In this document: positions 1-8,801 of the stretch, piece after piece
How positions within the stretch are numbered: position 1 is the stretch's first letter
How the letters are laid out: each line of letters opens with the position of its first letter
Assembly (NCBI RefSeq): GCF_902726655.1
Contig: NZ_CACVAN010000001.1
Location: 1,364,001 to 1,428,000, forward strand
Direction of reading: 5' to 3'
Length of the DNA: 64,000 nucleotides
Source: Virgibacillus ihumii
Lineage (GTDB): Bacteria > Bacillota > Bacilli > Bacillales > Amphibacillaceae
Translations under genes and position numbers: made by a program
The notes under the pieces: generated by a model
Seen by the model: only the letters and a program-made list of their open reading frames with translations
Databases searched by the model: none
What the model was told of the DNA's origin: nothing

Positions 1-190
1 CGGCCAGCAGCACTTTAAACGGTGCAGCAGGATTGAGGACACCAATTGCGTTTCCTGCATGATCCGTTTTGATTTCATCTGCAAAATTCTGTACATAGCT
101 GATCCACTTTTTCTGAATTTCCACTTCATTGCTTGATGGTGAAGGTGTATGTAATAGTTCCAGCAAGAAGTCCCGGTTCGCTTTTTCCAT
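1..190 (-). CDS. M42 family metallopeptidase (partial, N-terminal 63 residues)
   Basis: The gene runs off the left edge; only its start is here. ATG lies at 190-188, with GGAGGA about 5 bases upstream on the minus strand. The visible protein begins MEKANRDFLLELLHTPSPSS and continues with NEVEIQKKW and KTDHAGNAIGVL. The TPSPS-NE opening and the D-x-x-GN element are typical of M42 aminopeptidases/glucanases (YsdC, YtoP, FrvX type), which form large dodecameric metal-dependent shells in the cytosol. The metal ligands that would settle this lie outside the window. The assignment is by recognition of the N-terminus only. Confidence 0.7.
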   Translation of the reverse strand, partial: MEKANRDFLLELLHTPSPSSNEVEIQKKWISYVQNFADEIKTDHAGNAIGVLNPAAPFKVLLA

Positions 191-330
191 TTTTATCCTC
201 CTTCAATCCTGATTCGTAAGTTTCCACGTTCCCATCATAGCAGACTTTCCGATATGAAGCACATCTGTTTACCTTGTATGGCCAATTGGGTAAACTTAGT
301 GCAGAATCACATTGAAGGAGTGGACGACAA

Positions 331-879
331 ATGAATCTGAACGACTGGTTTGATAAAGGGATGAACCCTGATGCTTATATCGAGGCAATGGAACAGAACA
401 AAGAAAACCTGCTGCATATTTACGACAACTTCACACCACCTGAGGACGATGCATTTATACAAGAATTACAGAATAAAAATTTGCGTGCTATTGTTCTAAC
501 TGAAGATTGGTGTGGTGATGCGATGTTGAATATCCCTGTATTGTTGCGGTTGGCAGAACAGGCACACGTTCCGGTTCGTATGCTTTTAAGAGATCAGAAC
601 CTCGAACTGATGGATCAATACCTGACCAACGGCAAATCCCGCTCTATCCCTATTTTTATTTTCATTGATGAGGATGGAAAGGAAGCAGCAAAATGGGGAC
701 CGCGTGCCGATAAAGTCCAGGAATATGTCGATGAATCCAGACAAAAGCTTCCGGCGAAAGAGGCCGATGACTATGATGAAAAAGCAAAAGAAATGTACAT
801 GTTTATGTCCAAATCATTCCGCGACAACGCGTCTTTTTGGAAGTCGGTTTATGAAAGCATTAAAAATACATTGAAATAA
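331..879 (+). CDS. thioredoxin-family protein, cytosolic
   Basis: A 182-residue protein with no signal peptide. Residues 51-61 read LRAIVLTEDWC, followed by GDAMLNIPVLLRL. The W-C-G-D sequence sits where thioredoxins carry WCxxC, so only the first redox cysteine is present. A later IPIFIFID segment matches the cis-Pro loop of the fold, and the C-terminal 40 residues are a charged helical extension. This matches the Bacillales thioredoxin family with a single active-site cysteine; the substrate is unknown. AAGGAG precedes the ATG. The gene is divergent from the peptidase and ends in its own terminator. Confidence 0.75.
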   Translation: MNLNDWFDKGMNPDAYIEAMEQNKENLLHIYDNFTPPEDDAFIQELQNKNLRAIVLTEDWCGDAMLNIPVLLRLAEQAHVPVRMLLRDQNLELMDQYLTNGKSRSIPIFIFIDEDGKEAAKWGPRADKVQEYVDESRQKLPAKEADDYDEKAKEMYMFMSKSFRDNASFWKSVYESIKNTLK

Positions 880-885
880 CCTTAG

Positions 886-916
886 AAAACTCACCATTTA
901 ACAGGGTGAGTTTTTT
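886..916 (+). terminator. Rho-independent terminator of the thioredoxin-like gene
   Basis: AAAACTCACC pairs with GGTGAGTTTT around a short loop and is followed by six T. It starts 7 bases after the stop codon. Confidence 0.85.
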
Positions 917-986
917 ACACTATGAATAGGATTATTATGCTGTTGCCTATACTATCCATATACTATTTTTTACAAAAGGTGACTTC

Positions 987-2006
987 ATGAATATCGAAAC
1001 GTTTAAACATATTTATTTTCGCATGCCGATAATGGTAAGACTGCTGCTCTCGGTATTTGTATTAATGCTGACATTCGGCATCATCATTAACATGGTGGAG
1101 CCGGAAGAGTTTCCAACGATCCTTGATGGTGTATGGTGGGCGGTCGTGACAGGTGCAACTGTCGGCTATGGAGATATGGTTCCAGAAACAATACCCGGCC
1201 GAATTATTGGCATGTTACTGATTCTATCAGGTGGTGGTTTGCTGACATTTTACATTACGACCTTCTCATCAGCTACCGTCAATCACGAGCACGAACTCTC
1301 CCAAGGGAAAATAGCCTATAAAGGAAAAAAACATATTATCGTCGTCGGCTGGAATGAACGAACAAGACAACTTGTCAGAATGATAAATGATAAGGATGCG
1401 ACAGTGGAAATGGTATTGATCGACCGTACCGTCAACCATTTGCCTTATCAACACTTTCCGGTACATTTCATTCAAGGCGACCCGAGTGAGGATGCGACCC
1501 TCGCTCAGGCTAACATTGAGCATGCAGCCTCCGTCATTATAACTTCAGACATTACAAAGAAAGAACGACAGGCCGATGTCTTAACAATTTTGACGACCGT
1601 TGCAGTCCGTGGTAACAATGAGTATGTCCCGATCAATGCCGAAATTCTGTCGATTGCGCAAGTCGACAACGCAATTCGCGCAGGTGCTACGACGGTAATC
1701 AGTTCCAATGACTTTATGAGTACACTGTTTTACCATGAAATTTTCCATAAAGAATCCACCCGGCCATTTGAAACCATCCTGAACATGTTAAACAGTCAAC
1801 AGTTTATTCAAAAACCAATTCCTGAAAAAATGATAGATTATACATTTCAGGATTGTCTGACACATTTATTACAGGAACGGGAGCTGCTGATTGGCATAAT
1901 CCGTGATGAAAGCTGGGAGATGAACCCCTCTCCCGATTTTAAACTGCAAGAAGCTGACATGCTGATAGTACTTGAATCCTGGAAGCAAAATCCCCCGAAC
2001 AATTAA
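987..2006 (+). CDS. yugO: YugO-type potassium channel with RCK (TrkA-N) domain
   Basis: A 339-residue membrane protein. Transmembrane helix 1 spans about 17-36, followed by a pore loop with the K+ selectivity filter TVGYGD at 58-63 and a second helix at about 72-93. From residue 116 a cytosolic RCK/TrkA-N domain follows ([14 protein letters not shown], then MVLIDR and GDPSEDATL), with a C-terminal TrkA-C-like part. This two-helix plus RCK layout is that of YugO, which releases K+ in B. subtilis and carries electrical signals in biofilms. In B. subtilis the small mstX (Mistic) gene precedes yugO; I see no mstX here, the upstream gene being the thioredoxin-like protein. Confidence 0.85.
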   Translation: MNIETFKHIYFRMPIMVRLLLSVFVLMLTFGIIINMVEPEEFPTILDGVWWAVVTGATVGYGDMVPETIPGRIIGMLLILSGGGLLTFYITTFSSATVNHEHELSQGKIAYKGKKHIIVVGWNERTRQLVRMINDKDATVEMVLIDRTVNHLPYQHFPVHFIQGDPSEDATLAQANIEHAASVIITSDITKKERQADVLTILTTVAVRGNNEYVPINAEILSIAQVDNAIRAGATTVISSNDFMSTLFYHEIFHKESTRPFETILNMLNSQQFIQKPIPEKMIDYTFQDCLTHLLQERELLIGIIRDESWEMNPSPDFKLQEADMLIVLESWKQNPPNN

Positions 2007-2093
2007 ATATACCATTTTTGCTTCAATAGAGTATTTGTGTTAAAATATTTTATTGTGTAAAAAGAATCGAATAAGGTATAGGAGTTGTTCAGC

Positions 2094-2471
2094 ATGCTAG
2101 AAAAGTTTGAGATTGATCAAATTTTGGAAGGAAAAGTTACAGGAATTCAACCATATGGTGCATTTGTTGCTTTGGACGAGGAAACGCAAGGATTGGTTCA
2201 CATCTCCGAGGTGACGCACGGATATGTTAAAGATATTAATGATCATTTGGCTGTTGGGGACAATGTAAATGTAAAAATTTTGAACATTGATGAAGAAAAC
2301 AACAAAGTATCATTATCCATCCGTGCGACAGAAGAACCGCCTAAAAAAAGCCCCAAACCTGGTAATAACAAAGCACAGGAAGACTCAAATGCAGGCTTTA
2401 ACACACTGAAAGACAAACTCGAAGAATGGATTGAACAATCAAAAGAACGTGAAGGTACTTTTAAGAAGTAG
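2094..2471 (+). CDS. yugI: general stress protein 13, S1 RNA-binding protein YugI
   Basis: A 125-residue protein with one S1 domain in its first 75 residues (GKVTGIQPYGAFVALDEET, then GLVHISEV and VKILNIDEENNKVSLSIR). A proline/lysine-rich linker and a short acidic helix follow. S1 domains of this kind bind RNA or ribosomes; YugI is a ribosome-associated general stress protein. I chose the ATG at 2094 because TAGGAG lies 10 bases upstream; the in-frame TTG at 2085 abuts that ribosome binding site. The gene lies between yugO and pgi, as in the B. subtilis yug region. Confidence 0.9.
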   Translation: MLEKFEIDQILEGKVTGIQPYGAFVALDEETQGLVHISEVTHGYVKDINDHLAVGDNVNVKILNIDEENNKVSLSIRATEEPPKKSPKPGNNKAQEDSNAGFNTLKDKLEEWIEQSKEREGTFKK

Positions 2472-2474
2472 AAC

Positions 2475-2532
2475 AAAAGGCATTTTTCAGGGAACGATTA
2501 ATCGGCGTTCCTCTGAAGGATGCCTTTTCTGT
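2475..2532 (+). terminator. Rho-independent terminator of yugI
   Basis: A long hairpin: AAAAGGCAT pairs with ATGCCTTTT, with an inner arm CAGGGAACG / CGTTCCTCTG. It ends in a T-rich run. Confidence 0.85.
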
Positions 2533-2609
2533 ATCCCCCAAAAGTTCATTCTTGATTTAGCCGGATAACTTGGATAAAGTGAATGTAAGTTCAACCTAAG
2601 GAGGATATC

Positions 2610-3944
2610 ATGACACACGTATCATTTTCATACAGCAAAGCATTACCATTTTTACAACAAAACGAGCTTGATTATTTGAAACCGCAAGTTGAACAGGCGC
2701 ACCGGGCGTTACATACTAAAACAGGTCAAGGAAATGATTTTCTGGGCTGGCTTGATCTCCCGGAAGCGTATGATAAAGAACAATTTTCACGAATTAAAAA
2801 AGCAGCCGATAAGATCCGAAACGATTCAGATGTCCTCCTGGTCATTGGTATCGGTGGATCTTATCAGGGCGCTCGTGCAGCGCTGGAAATGCTGAATCAT
2901 TCATTCGGACTTAACCCGAATGGACCGCAAATTATTTTTGCAGGACATCAGCTGAGTTCAACCTACTTGCATGAATTATTTGATGCACTAGAAGGTAAAG
3001 ATGTTTCGATTAACGTCATTTCCAAGAGCGGAACAACAACGGAACCGGCCATCGCATTCCGTATCTTTAAAAAATATCTGATTGAAAAATACGGTGAATC
3101 TGAAGCACTTCAGCGAATTTACGCAACGACGGATAAAGCAAAAGGTGCTTTGAAAACTTCAGCTGATCAGGAAGGATATGAAACCTTTGTCATTCCGGAT
3201 GATGTCGGCGGACGCTATTCGGTTCTGACCGCAGTTGGATTGCTGCCAATTGCTGTCAGTGGTATTTCCATTGACGACATTATGCAGGGTGCACGTAAAG
3301 CAATGGATGACTTAAATAATGCTGACCTTGAAGAAAACCCGGCATACCAGTACGCAGCGGTACGGAATATTCTTTACAATAAAGGAAAAACAATTGAAAT
3401 GTTAATCAATTATGATCCGCAGCTACAGTATGTTGCTGAGTGGTGGAAGCAATTATTTGGTGAAAGTGAAGGCAAAGATCAGAAAGGCATCTTTCCTGCA
3501 TCAGCTAATTTTACAACCGACCTCCATTCGATGGGACAGTATATTCAGGACGGCCGGCGGGATCTTTTTGAAACGACTTTGCATGTCACCAATCCAAAAC
3601 ATAACATAACGCTTGAATCGGATGAATCCAATTCCGACGGACTCAACTACCTTGCAGGAAAAACGATTCATGATATTAATAATAAAGCATTTCAGGGCAC
3701 CATGCTCGCCCACACAGATGGCGGTGTGCCTAACCTGGTTGTCGAGCTGCCGGCACTTGATGCATACACATTCGGTTACATGGTTTACTTTTTTGAAAAG
3801 GCATGTGCAATCAGCGGATACCTGCTTGGAGTAAATCCGTTCGACCAGCCCGGCGTGGAAGCATATAAGAAAAACATGTTTGCGCTGCTGGGTAAACCCG
3901 GCTTTGAAGACCAAAAAGCCGACCTGGAAAATCGCTTAAAATAA
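2610..3944 (+). CDS. pgi: glucose-6-phosphate isomerase
   Basis: A 444-residue cytosolic enzyme interconverting glucose-6-phosphate and fructose-6-phosphate, near the usual Bacillus length of 450. Recognisable blocks are [18 protein letters not shown] (phosphosugar-binding start), [16 protein letters not shown] (the SKSGTT sugar-phosphate motif), [15 protein letters not shown], and a C-terminal [12 protein letters not shown] with the conserved active-site region. AAGGAGG sits 6 bases before ATG. Its place between yugI and patB/kapB follows the B. subtilis yug order. Nothing unusual was seen in the coding sequence. Confidence 0.97.
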   Translation: MTHVSFSYSKALPFLQQNELDYLKPQVEQAHRALHTKTGQGNDFLGWLDLPEAYDKEQFSRIKKAADKIRNDSDVLLVIGIGGSYQGARAALEMLNHSFGLNPNGPQIIFAGHQLSSTYLHELFDALEGKDVSINVISKSGTTTEPAIAFRIFKKYLIEKYGESEALQRIYATTDKAKGALKTSADQEGYETFVIPDDVGGRYSVLTAVGLLPIAVSGISIDDIMQGARKAMDDLNNADLEENPAYQYAAVRNILYNKGKTIEMLINYDPQLQYVAEWWKQLFGESEGKDQKGIFPASANFTTDLHSMGQYIQDGRRDLFETTLHVTNPKHNITLESDESNSDGLNYLAGKTIHDINNKAFQGTMLAHTDGGVPNLVVELPALDAYTFGYMVYFFEKACAISGYLLGVNPFDQPGVEAYKKNMFALLGKPGFEDQKADLENRLK

Positions 3945-3994
3945 TAAATTTCCAGTACAGAAAAAAATTACAATTTTATTGTCAAATTATGTTT

Positions 3995-4088
3995 ATATAG
4001 TTGAAATCCGGGTATAACTATAAATGTAAGACTTTCTCGTATTCCCCCTGTAAAGCAAGGCGTTTTAACGCTTTGCTTCTTTTTTGTT
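3995..4088 (+). ncRNA. candidate small RNA in the pgi-patB gap
   Basis: The 352-bp gap between pgi and patB has no convincing gene. It holds a terminator hairpin more than 100 bases beyond the pgi stop, and a C-rich stretch (TATTCCCCCTG, 4040-4050) lies just before it. A C-rich single-stranded patch followed by an intrinsic terminator is the layout of Firmicute trans-acting sRNAs such as RoxS/RsaE. A weak -10-like TATAGT lies at 3996-4001. It could equally be the pgi 3' untranslated region. From 4090 to 4290 I see only unidentified sequence and a TATACT box before patB. Confidence 0.3.
4053..4086 (+). terminator. Rho-independent terminator downstream of pgi
   Basis: AAGCAAGGCGTT pairs with AACGCTTTGCTT (one G-T wobble), followed by CTTTTTTG. 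It may end the pgi transcript or a separate small RNA. Confidence 0.85.
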
Positions 4089-4296
4089 TAAATGGAAGGT
4101 TTACTTTAACGTACATCGGGTTGGGTGCTTCCCAGATCGGGTGGAGCCACTTCCCTATTGAACGGAACATTCCCGAATCAAGTAATACCACTTACCCCCT
4201 ATTTGATTCTACCCATAAGAACAACCCGTTTATCGGGCTCTTAAACTTCAATTTTGTTATACTTTACGTAGATAAAATTTCTGCAGGAGGTTTACT

Positions 4297-5466
4297 ATGG
4301 GAATATTTGAAGAAATTCACGACCGCAAAAACACAAGATCCGTCAAGTGGGATATGCTGAAGCCGGTTTTTCAGACCGATGATTTGCTGCCGATGTGGGT
4401 TGCCGATATGGACTTCAAGGCACCACAGGCTGTTAATGATGCATTAAAAGAACGTGCGGAACATGGTATTTATGGGTATACCATTATTGATGAAAATATA
4501 AAAGGGTCCATATCCAACTGGATTGAAAAGCACCATAATTGGACAGTGAAACAGGATTGGCTATCATTCAGCCCCGGTGTTGTGGCAAGTCTGCACATGG
4601 CGATTCAGACTTTCACAAAGCCAAACGATAAAATATTGATCCAAACACCGGTTTATACACCTTTTTATAAAGTGATCGAGGGGCATGACCGGCAAATCGT
4701 GAAGAATGAACTTCAACAAAAGGATAACTACTACAAAATTGATTTTGACGACATGGAGGAAAAATTAAAAAATGTGCAGGCACTTCTTCTGTGTTCACCA
4801 CACAACCCTGTCGGAAGGGTTTGGAAAAAGGATGAACTAATGAAAATGGCTGAACTGTGCCTGAAACATAACGTGCTGATTTTATCCGATGAAATTCACG
4901 CTGATCTTATCTATCCGGATCAAAACCATACGCCAATTGCGTCCCTTTCTAAGGATATTGCCGATCAAACAATCACATTCATGTCACCATCGAAAACTTT
5001 TAACCTGGCGGGGCTGCAGGCATCGTATATCATTACTTCCGATAAGGAAAAACGTGTTGCCCTGGAGAAAAAATTAGGTGAACAAGGGCATCATATGTTA
5101 AATACAATGGGAAGCACTGCTCTTTACGCAGCATATTCATACGGAGAGGAATGGCTTGAAGAACTGAAGCATGTATTAAAAGAAAATCGGGACTACGCAA
5201 CCAAAATGCTTGAAGAAAAAACAGACGGGCTGTTGCAAGTAACCCGTTCAGAAGGCACCTATCTGTTATGGATTGACTGCAGTAATTTGGATATGGACAA
5301 AACGGAATTAAAAAAATTCATGATTGAAAATGCCAAAGTCGGCCTGAACGCCGGAGCCGAATATGGTAATGAAGGTGATGCGTTTATGCGCATGAATCTG
5401 GCCTGTCCGAAAAAAACAGTGGAACAAGGCGTTGCTCGCATTATTCAGGCAGTAAATAACTTGTAA
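4297..5466 (+). CDS. patB: PatB/MalY-type pyridoxal-phosphate C-S lyase
   Basis: A 389-residue fold-type I aminotransferase homologue; B. subtilis PatB is 387. Landmarks are LPMWVADMDFKAP near residue 31, CSPHNPVGRVW at 166-176, SDEIHADL at 197-204 and the PLP lysine in SPSKTFNLAGL (Lys233). MalY/PatB enzymes cleave cystathionine or cysteine C-S bonds and release thiols, ammonia and pyruvate; the MWVADMDF signature separates them from true aminotransferases. GCAGGAGG precedes the ATG by 7 bases. In B. subtilis patB sits with kinB and kapB; here kapB is 1 kb away and kinB is missing. Confidence 0.88.
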   Translation: MGIFEEIHDRKNTRSVKWDMLKPVFQTDDLLPMWVADMDFKAPQAVNDALKERAEHGIYGYTIIDENIKGSISNWIEKHHNWTVKQDWLSFSPGVVASLHMAIQTFTKPNDKILIQTPVYTPFYKVIEGHDRQIVKNELQQKDNYYKIDFDDMEEKLKNVQALLLCSPHNPVGRVWKKDELMKMAELCLKHNVLILSDEIHADLIYPDQNHTPIASLSKDIADQTITFMSPSKTFNLAGLQASYIITSDKEKRVALEKKLGEQGHHMLNTMGSTALYAAYSYGEEWLEELKHVLKENRDYATKMLEEKTDGLLQVTRSEGTYLLWIDCSNLDMDKTELKKFMIENAKVGLNAGAEYGNEGDAFMRMNLACPKKTVEQGVARIIQAVNNL

Positions 5467-5475
5467 CTATGAAGA

Positions 5476-5498
5476 CTCGCCAACTCATTGTTGGCGAG
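5476..5498. terminator. hairpin between convergent patB and sodC-like genes
   Basis: Perfect 9-bp stem CTCGCCAAC / GTTGGCGAG with a 5-base loop. The T-run is weak on both strands, so it probably serves the convergent pair jointly. Confidence 0.6.
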
Positions 5499-5506
5499 CC
5501 GTTTAT

Positions 5507-6079
5507 TTATTTTTCCTGTTGTTTTTCATTAAATTGTGTTGGATCAGTCGGGGAATTTTTAGTGCCCTTGTCCTTGCTGGTGGTAATTTTGCCACAGGCA
5601 ATCCGCGGCCCGGAGTCGCCACTCGGCTGGCTCACCCCATCATCCTGGCCTGCAGTAATTACAAGCGAGGTTCCGTCACCCTCCGTCAATGAATTTTTGC
5701 CATCAAGTAACGTTGCCTTCGGAAGCATCAGCTCCGCTTCAACAAGACCGCCCGAATCAGCTTCAATGTTTGGCAGATCACCGAGATGAGCGCCTTTCGG
5801 ATGCATCAGGCCATGCTCCTTTCCTCCAGGATTCAGATGATTTCCAGCACTTTTAAAATCCGGAGCCTCACATTCAGCAAATTCATGCACATGAATACCG
5901 TGAAATCCCGGTTCAAGACCTTCCAACTTTAATTTCACCTGTACCCCATCAGGTCGTTCCGTCAGTTTTGCCGTACCAATCATACTCTCGTCCTGGTTAT
6001 ACATATTGACAGTTTTATTTGTTTCATTTGGCTGACAAGCCGTCAACAGCAATAGTAATATAATGATTAAAACCCTCAT
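5507..6079 (-). CDS. Cu/Zn superoxide dismutase-like lipoprotein lacking one copper ligand
   Basis: A 190-residue exported protein with a lipoprotein signal peptide (MRVLIIILLLLLTAC, lipid Cys15). The SodC fold is clear: HGIHVHEFAEC gives two Cu-type histidines, GNHLNPG the bridging histidine, and KEHG plus GAHLGDLPN the Zn ligands and aspartate. The C-terminal GDSGPRIACG carries the conserved Arg and Cys. The fourth Cu histidine, expected in the SLVIHAG motif, is Thr here (SLVITAGQDD, codon ACT). The B. subtilis paralogue YojM likewise lacks copper ligands. I therefore infer a structural or weakly active SOD-like surface lipoprotein rather than a normal dismutase. Confidence 0.9.
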   Translation of the reverse strand: MRVLIIILLLLLTACQPNETNKTVNMYNQDESMIGTAKLTERPDGVQVKLKLEGLEPGFHGIHVHEFAECEAPDFKSAGNHLNPGGKEHGLMHPKGAHLGDLPNIEADSGGLVEAELMLPKATLLDGKNSLTEGDGTSLVITAGQDDGVSQPSGDSGPRIACGKITTSKDKGTKNSPTDPTQFNEKQQEK

Positions 6080-6159
6080 CGTCGCCGCTCCTTTACAAAC
6101 ACTTTACGAGTAGTATCTGCAAAGGACCAAAATTTAAACGGACCAATTTTTATGGTCCG

Positions 6160-6342
6160 TCACTCTTTGTCATGGTTATTCAGTTTATGCTGATATTGCT
6201 GATTAAACTCTTTCTCTTCTTTTTTGGACTTTTTATAAAAAAGATACATTGCCACTGCGGCACCAATCATAAAAATAATCAGTGTTATCACTGCAGGAAT
6301 ATATTCCGTTTTATCTTCCGGAAAATAAAGAAATTCCATCAT
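6160..6342 (-). CDS. small single-pass membrane protein, unknown
   Basis: A 60-residue protein: a short acidic N-terminus (MMEFLYFPEDKTEY), one transmembrane helix at about 15-36 and a charged, lysine-rich tail. I chose the double ATG at 6342 because GAGG lies about 9 bases upstream; an in-frame start at 6396 lacks a ribosome binding site and would add a basic extension. It is not recognised as a named family. It is divergent from kapB, and its role is unknown. Confidence 0.55.
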   Translation of the reverse strand: MMEFLYFPEDKTEYIPAVITLIIFMIGAAVAMYLFYKKSKKEEKEFNQQYQHKLNNHDKE

Positions 6343-6452
6343 CGTTATCACGTCCTCATTGGCAAGTATAACATTTTTTAATAATCTGCGGAACAATGAT
6401 TAGCCTTTCACTTTAATTTTTGGCACAATGGAAATCAAGGGAGGTACACGAT

Positions 6453-6845
6453 ATGACAATTTCAATCGGGGATACTGTACAAGTAAAATATAATTCAGGA
6501 AAATATATTGGTGAAGTTGTGGAAGATCGGGGAGACCGTATTCTGGTAAAAACAATGGCCGTTCAAAAGCATCCGAAACAGGGAGACCTGCATAATCTCG
6601 GACAGGTTGACGGTGTTTTTTTTCATGAGCGAAAAGCACTGGCACACTATGAAAAAATGAACGTTGTCCGCTCTGCTGCGCGTCTATTCGACGAAGAAGT
6701 TCCGGGATACAGTGAATCATTGCGCACTGCAATCGACGAACTGAAAAAAACTCTTACAAAAAAAGATACAGAATACAATCAAATGGCATTGGAAAATTTA
6801 AAAAACCTGGAAGAACACGACTATACGAAAAGCTATTATAGATAA
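6453..6845 (+). CDS. kapB: kinase-associated protein B (KapB)
   Basis: A 130-residue protein closely matching KapB: GDTVQVKYNSGKYIGEVVED, then VKTMAVQKHPKQGDLHN, FFHERKALAHYEK, and the C-terminal VPGYSESLRTAIDEL and LKNLEEHDY. KapB is needed for KinB-dependent input to the sporulation phosphorelay in B. subtilis. GGGAGG precedes the ATG at 6453; the longer upstream in-frame start at 6420 has no good ribosome binding site. kinB is not in the window, so either its partner lies elsewhere or KapB serves another kinase here. Confidence 0.9.
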   Translation: MTISIGDTVQVKYNSGKYIGEVVEDRGDRILVKTMAVQKHPKQGDLHNLGQVDGVFFHERKALAHYEKMNVVRSAARLFDEEVPGYSESLRTAIDELKKTLTKKDTEYNQMALENLKNLEEHDYTKSYYR

Positions 6846-6890
6846 CGATGATTAAGCTTCAGTACCAATCTGCAGCCGCTACAGAAACAG

Positions 6891-6932
6891 AAAAAAGAGT
6901 CTCACACAGTATATTTGTGAGGCTCTTTTTTC
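6891..6932. terminator. bidirectional terminator between kapB and khtU
   Basis: AAAAAAGAGTCTCACA pairs imperfectly with TGTGAGGCTCTTTTTT. A/T runs on both sides fit the convergent genes. Confidence 0.85.
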
Positions 6933-6933
6933 C

Positions 6934-8112
6934 TTACACGGTTGGAACGCGTAAATTTTTCTTTTTTTTCGGTGGCTTTCCGTATATTTTTGTTGTTATC
7001 TTAGGTGCGTAGTTAAACAAGAGCATTCCAAGAAATGCTGTAATAATAATGTATATACCGCCAAAAATCTTGATTGATCCGGCAGCGATTCCGGCAATGA
7101 CAACGGAAAACTCACCTCGTGCACACAGGGAAAGCCCAGCCCTTAATGCAACCCGTTTTGGAAGACCATAAAGTTTTCCGCCAATAATACCGACCAATAT
7201 CTTTGCAATAAATGACCAGGCAACAAGTGCAATTAACATGCCTATAAATGGAACACCTTCCCCCAATTCAATGGTTGTCCCGAAATAGACAAAAAATGTT
7301 GGCAGCATTAGGTCCCGGACCGGTGTAACGGTTCCTTCAACCTGCTCAATTTTACCGATTTCCGCAAGCATAACACCTGCCAGAAACGCACCTAGTACTT
7401 CGGATAATCCCAAATAAACAGCAAATCCGCCAAAGGTTACCGCAATTCCCACCAACAGAACAATTTTAAAATCTTCATCATCGATTCGCAGCAGAAATTT
7501 TTCCACATGTTTAAACACTGTTTTACCAAGAATAATTGCAAGAAGTGCCAGTCCGATTATTTTACCTACCAATAACAGCATATCCATGCTGGTAAACTGG
7601 TCGCCGCTGCTCAATGCAATAATAATAGCGATCAAAATGGGAGCAACAAGATCCTCAAAAACCAATATGCCTAACACATATTCCGTTTCAGCATTTGCCA
7701 TCCTTCCTTTATCATCAAGAAGTTTGGCTGTTATCGTTGAACTGGTCGCATACGCAATACTCCCTATGACAAACGCATCGAACCAAGCCATTCCGAACAG
7801 TACAGCAATGAAAATCGAAACAAATAAACACAGAATCACATCGATTAAGCCGGAGCTCCAAATCTTTTTGGCCATTCCGCCCAATCGTTCCATATTAAAT
7901 TCAAGCCCCAGTAAAAAGAACAACAACACAATAGCTATTTCACTTGAAAAATGCAGGATTTCATTTTCGTGCAGTAAACCTGCTATCGAAATCCCAAATA
8001 GAATATAAAGAATAACATTCGGAAACCTGGTACGGAATCCGATGTATCCCAATATAAAAATACCTAATAAAACTAAGCCGGCACCCAGCAACGCAGGGAC
8101 ATCATTCCACAA
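6934..8112 (-). CDS. khtU: K+/H+ antiporter membrane subunit KhtU (CPA2)
   Basis: A 392-residue, about 12-helix CPA2 antiporter. Typical features are LLFFLLGLEFNMERL, the helix with AYATSSTITAKLL, and GILVFEDLVAPILIA, which carries the conserved acidic residue of the ion path. Unlike KefB/KefC it lacks a fused C-terminal RCK domain and ends in a basic tail. The regulatory domain is supplied by khtT upstream. The start is TTG at 8112, since in-frame codons upstream run into stops; GGTGAGG lies at the end of khtT. In B. subtilis khtSTU exports K+ and responds to c-di-AMP through KhtT; no khtS is visible here. Confidence 0.85.
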   Translation of the reverse strand: MWNDVPALLGAGLVLLGIFILGYIGFRTRFPNVILYILFGISIAGLLHENEILHFSSEIAIVLLFFLLGLEFNMERLGGMAKKIWSSGLIDVILCLFVSIFIAVLFGMAWFDAFVIGSIAYATSSTITAKLLDDKGRMANAETEYVLGILVFEDLVAPILIAIIIALSSGDQFTSMDMLLLVGKIIGLALLAIILGKTVFKHVEKFLLRIDDEDFKIVLLVGIAVTFGGFAVYLGLSEVLGAFLAGVMLAEIGKIEQVEGTVTPVRDLMLPTFFVYFGTTIELGEGVPFIGMLIALVAWSFIAKILVGIIGGKLYGLPKRVALRAGLSLCARGEFSVVIAGIAAGSIKIFGGIYIIITAFLGMLLFNYAPKITTKIYGKPPKKKKNLRVPTV

Positions 8113-8118
8113 ACAGCA

Positions 8119-8616
8119 TCATTCCTCACCCTTACAGAGTTTGGACAATGTGGAGATTTGTTCTTCTTTTCCTACAGACATGAGAACATCTCCTGGTTTC
8201 AATGTGGTGTCGGCTTCTGGTATTGCGATAACATCTTCACCATGGACAATTCCAATAATTGTTGCACCCGTTTGATTCCTTACATCGGACTCCTCGATCG
8301 TTTTATTCGCAAGAACCGACTTTTCATCGAGTGTAATATAATCAATAATAATCTGCCGCTTAAACATACGCATTTTATCAATTCCAACCGGCTGATATGT
8401 GGCTCCAAGCAATTGGGCTGCAATTTCTCTCGTTTCATCTGGCGTTAAATCCATTGCAAAATCAGCTTCATCATTTTCCGCATCATCAAAGAAATAAAGC
8501 TCTCTTTTGCCGGTATGATGAACGATGATAACTAACATATCATCTTCAGCAGTTTTCAATGAAATTTTTTGACCAATCCCCGGTAACTGGGATACAGAAA
8601 TATTCATTCTTGTCAC
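8119..8616 (-). CDS. khtT: KhtT regulatory subunit with RCK_C (TrkA-C) domain
   Basis: A 165-residue cytosolic protein, the same length as B. subtilis KhtT. The N-terminal half starts MTRMNISVSQLPGIGQKISL. The C-terminal half is a TrkA-C domain (TLDEKSVLANKTIEESDVR, then GATIIGIVHGEDVIAIPE and LKPGDVLMSVG). In the known system the RCK_C domain binds c-di-AMP and KhtT gates KhtU. The gene ends seven bases before the khtU start, so the pair is translationally linked. AGAGGTGAC precedes the ATG. Two tandem hairpin repeats lie in its leader. Confidence 0.88.
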   Translation of the reverse strand: MTRMNISVSQLPGIGQKISLKTAEDDMLVIIVHHTGKRELYFFDDAENDEADFAMDLTPDETREIAAQLLGATYQPVGIDKMRMFKRQIIIDYITLDEKSVLANKTIEESDVRNQTGATIIGIVHGEDVIAIPEADTTLKPGDVLMSVGKEEQISTLSKLCKGEE

Positions 8617-8648
8617 CTCTTTATTGTCTGTTTTCCATATGCATTAAC

Positions 8649-8758
8649 AGAAAAACCCGGCATTCGTTTCGATCGCAGTGAGTGCCAACGTTTTTCTGAT
8701 AAAACATTAGAAAAACTCAGTATTCACCCCGTCTTACAGCGAGTGCTGAAGTTTTTCC
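8649..8758 (-). repeat. tandem pair of ~50-nt hairpin repeats upstream of khtT
   Basis: Two imperfect copies, 8649-8697 and 8709-8758, start exactly 60 bases apart. Each is bounded by AGAAAAAC and GTTTTTCT-like arms that pair, with inner arms such as GGCA / TGCC, so each can fold as a hairpin. They lie between ptsH and khtT, in the leader region of khtT on the minus strand. They may be REP-like interspersed repeats or tandem RNA regulatory hairpins. They do not match the c-di-AMP ydaO riboswitch as I know it. Confidence 0.6.
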
Positions 8759-8801
8759 CATAAGGTCTGTCATCATTTATATTTTCTATCTTATTAAAAA
8801 T

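Noticed and set aside
4090..4290. Riboswitch in the patB leader
   Set aside because: No S-box, T-box or other core I know is present; only unassigned inverted segments.
4001..4360. 119-codon plus-strand ORF between pgi and patB
   Set aside because: It spans a strong terminator, has no ribosome binding site and overlaps the patB start.
5469..5789. 106-codon plus-strand ORF opposite the SOD-like gene
   Set aside because: Antisense shadow of the clear SodC-like coding sequence.
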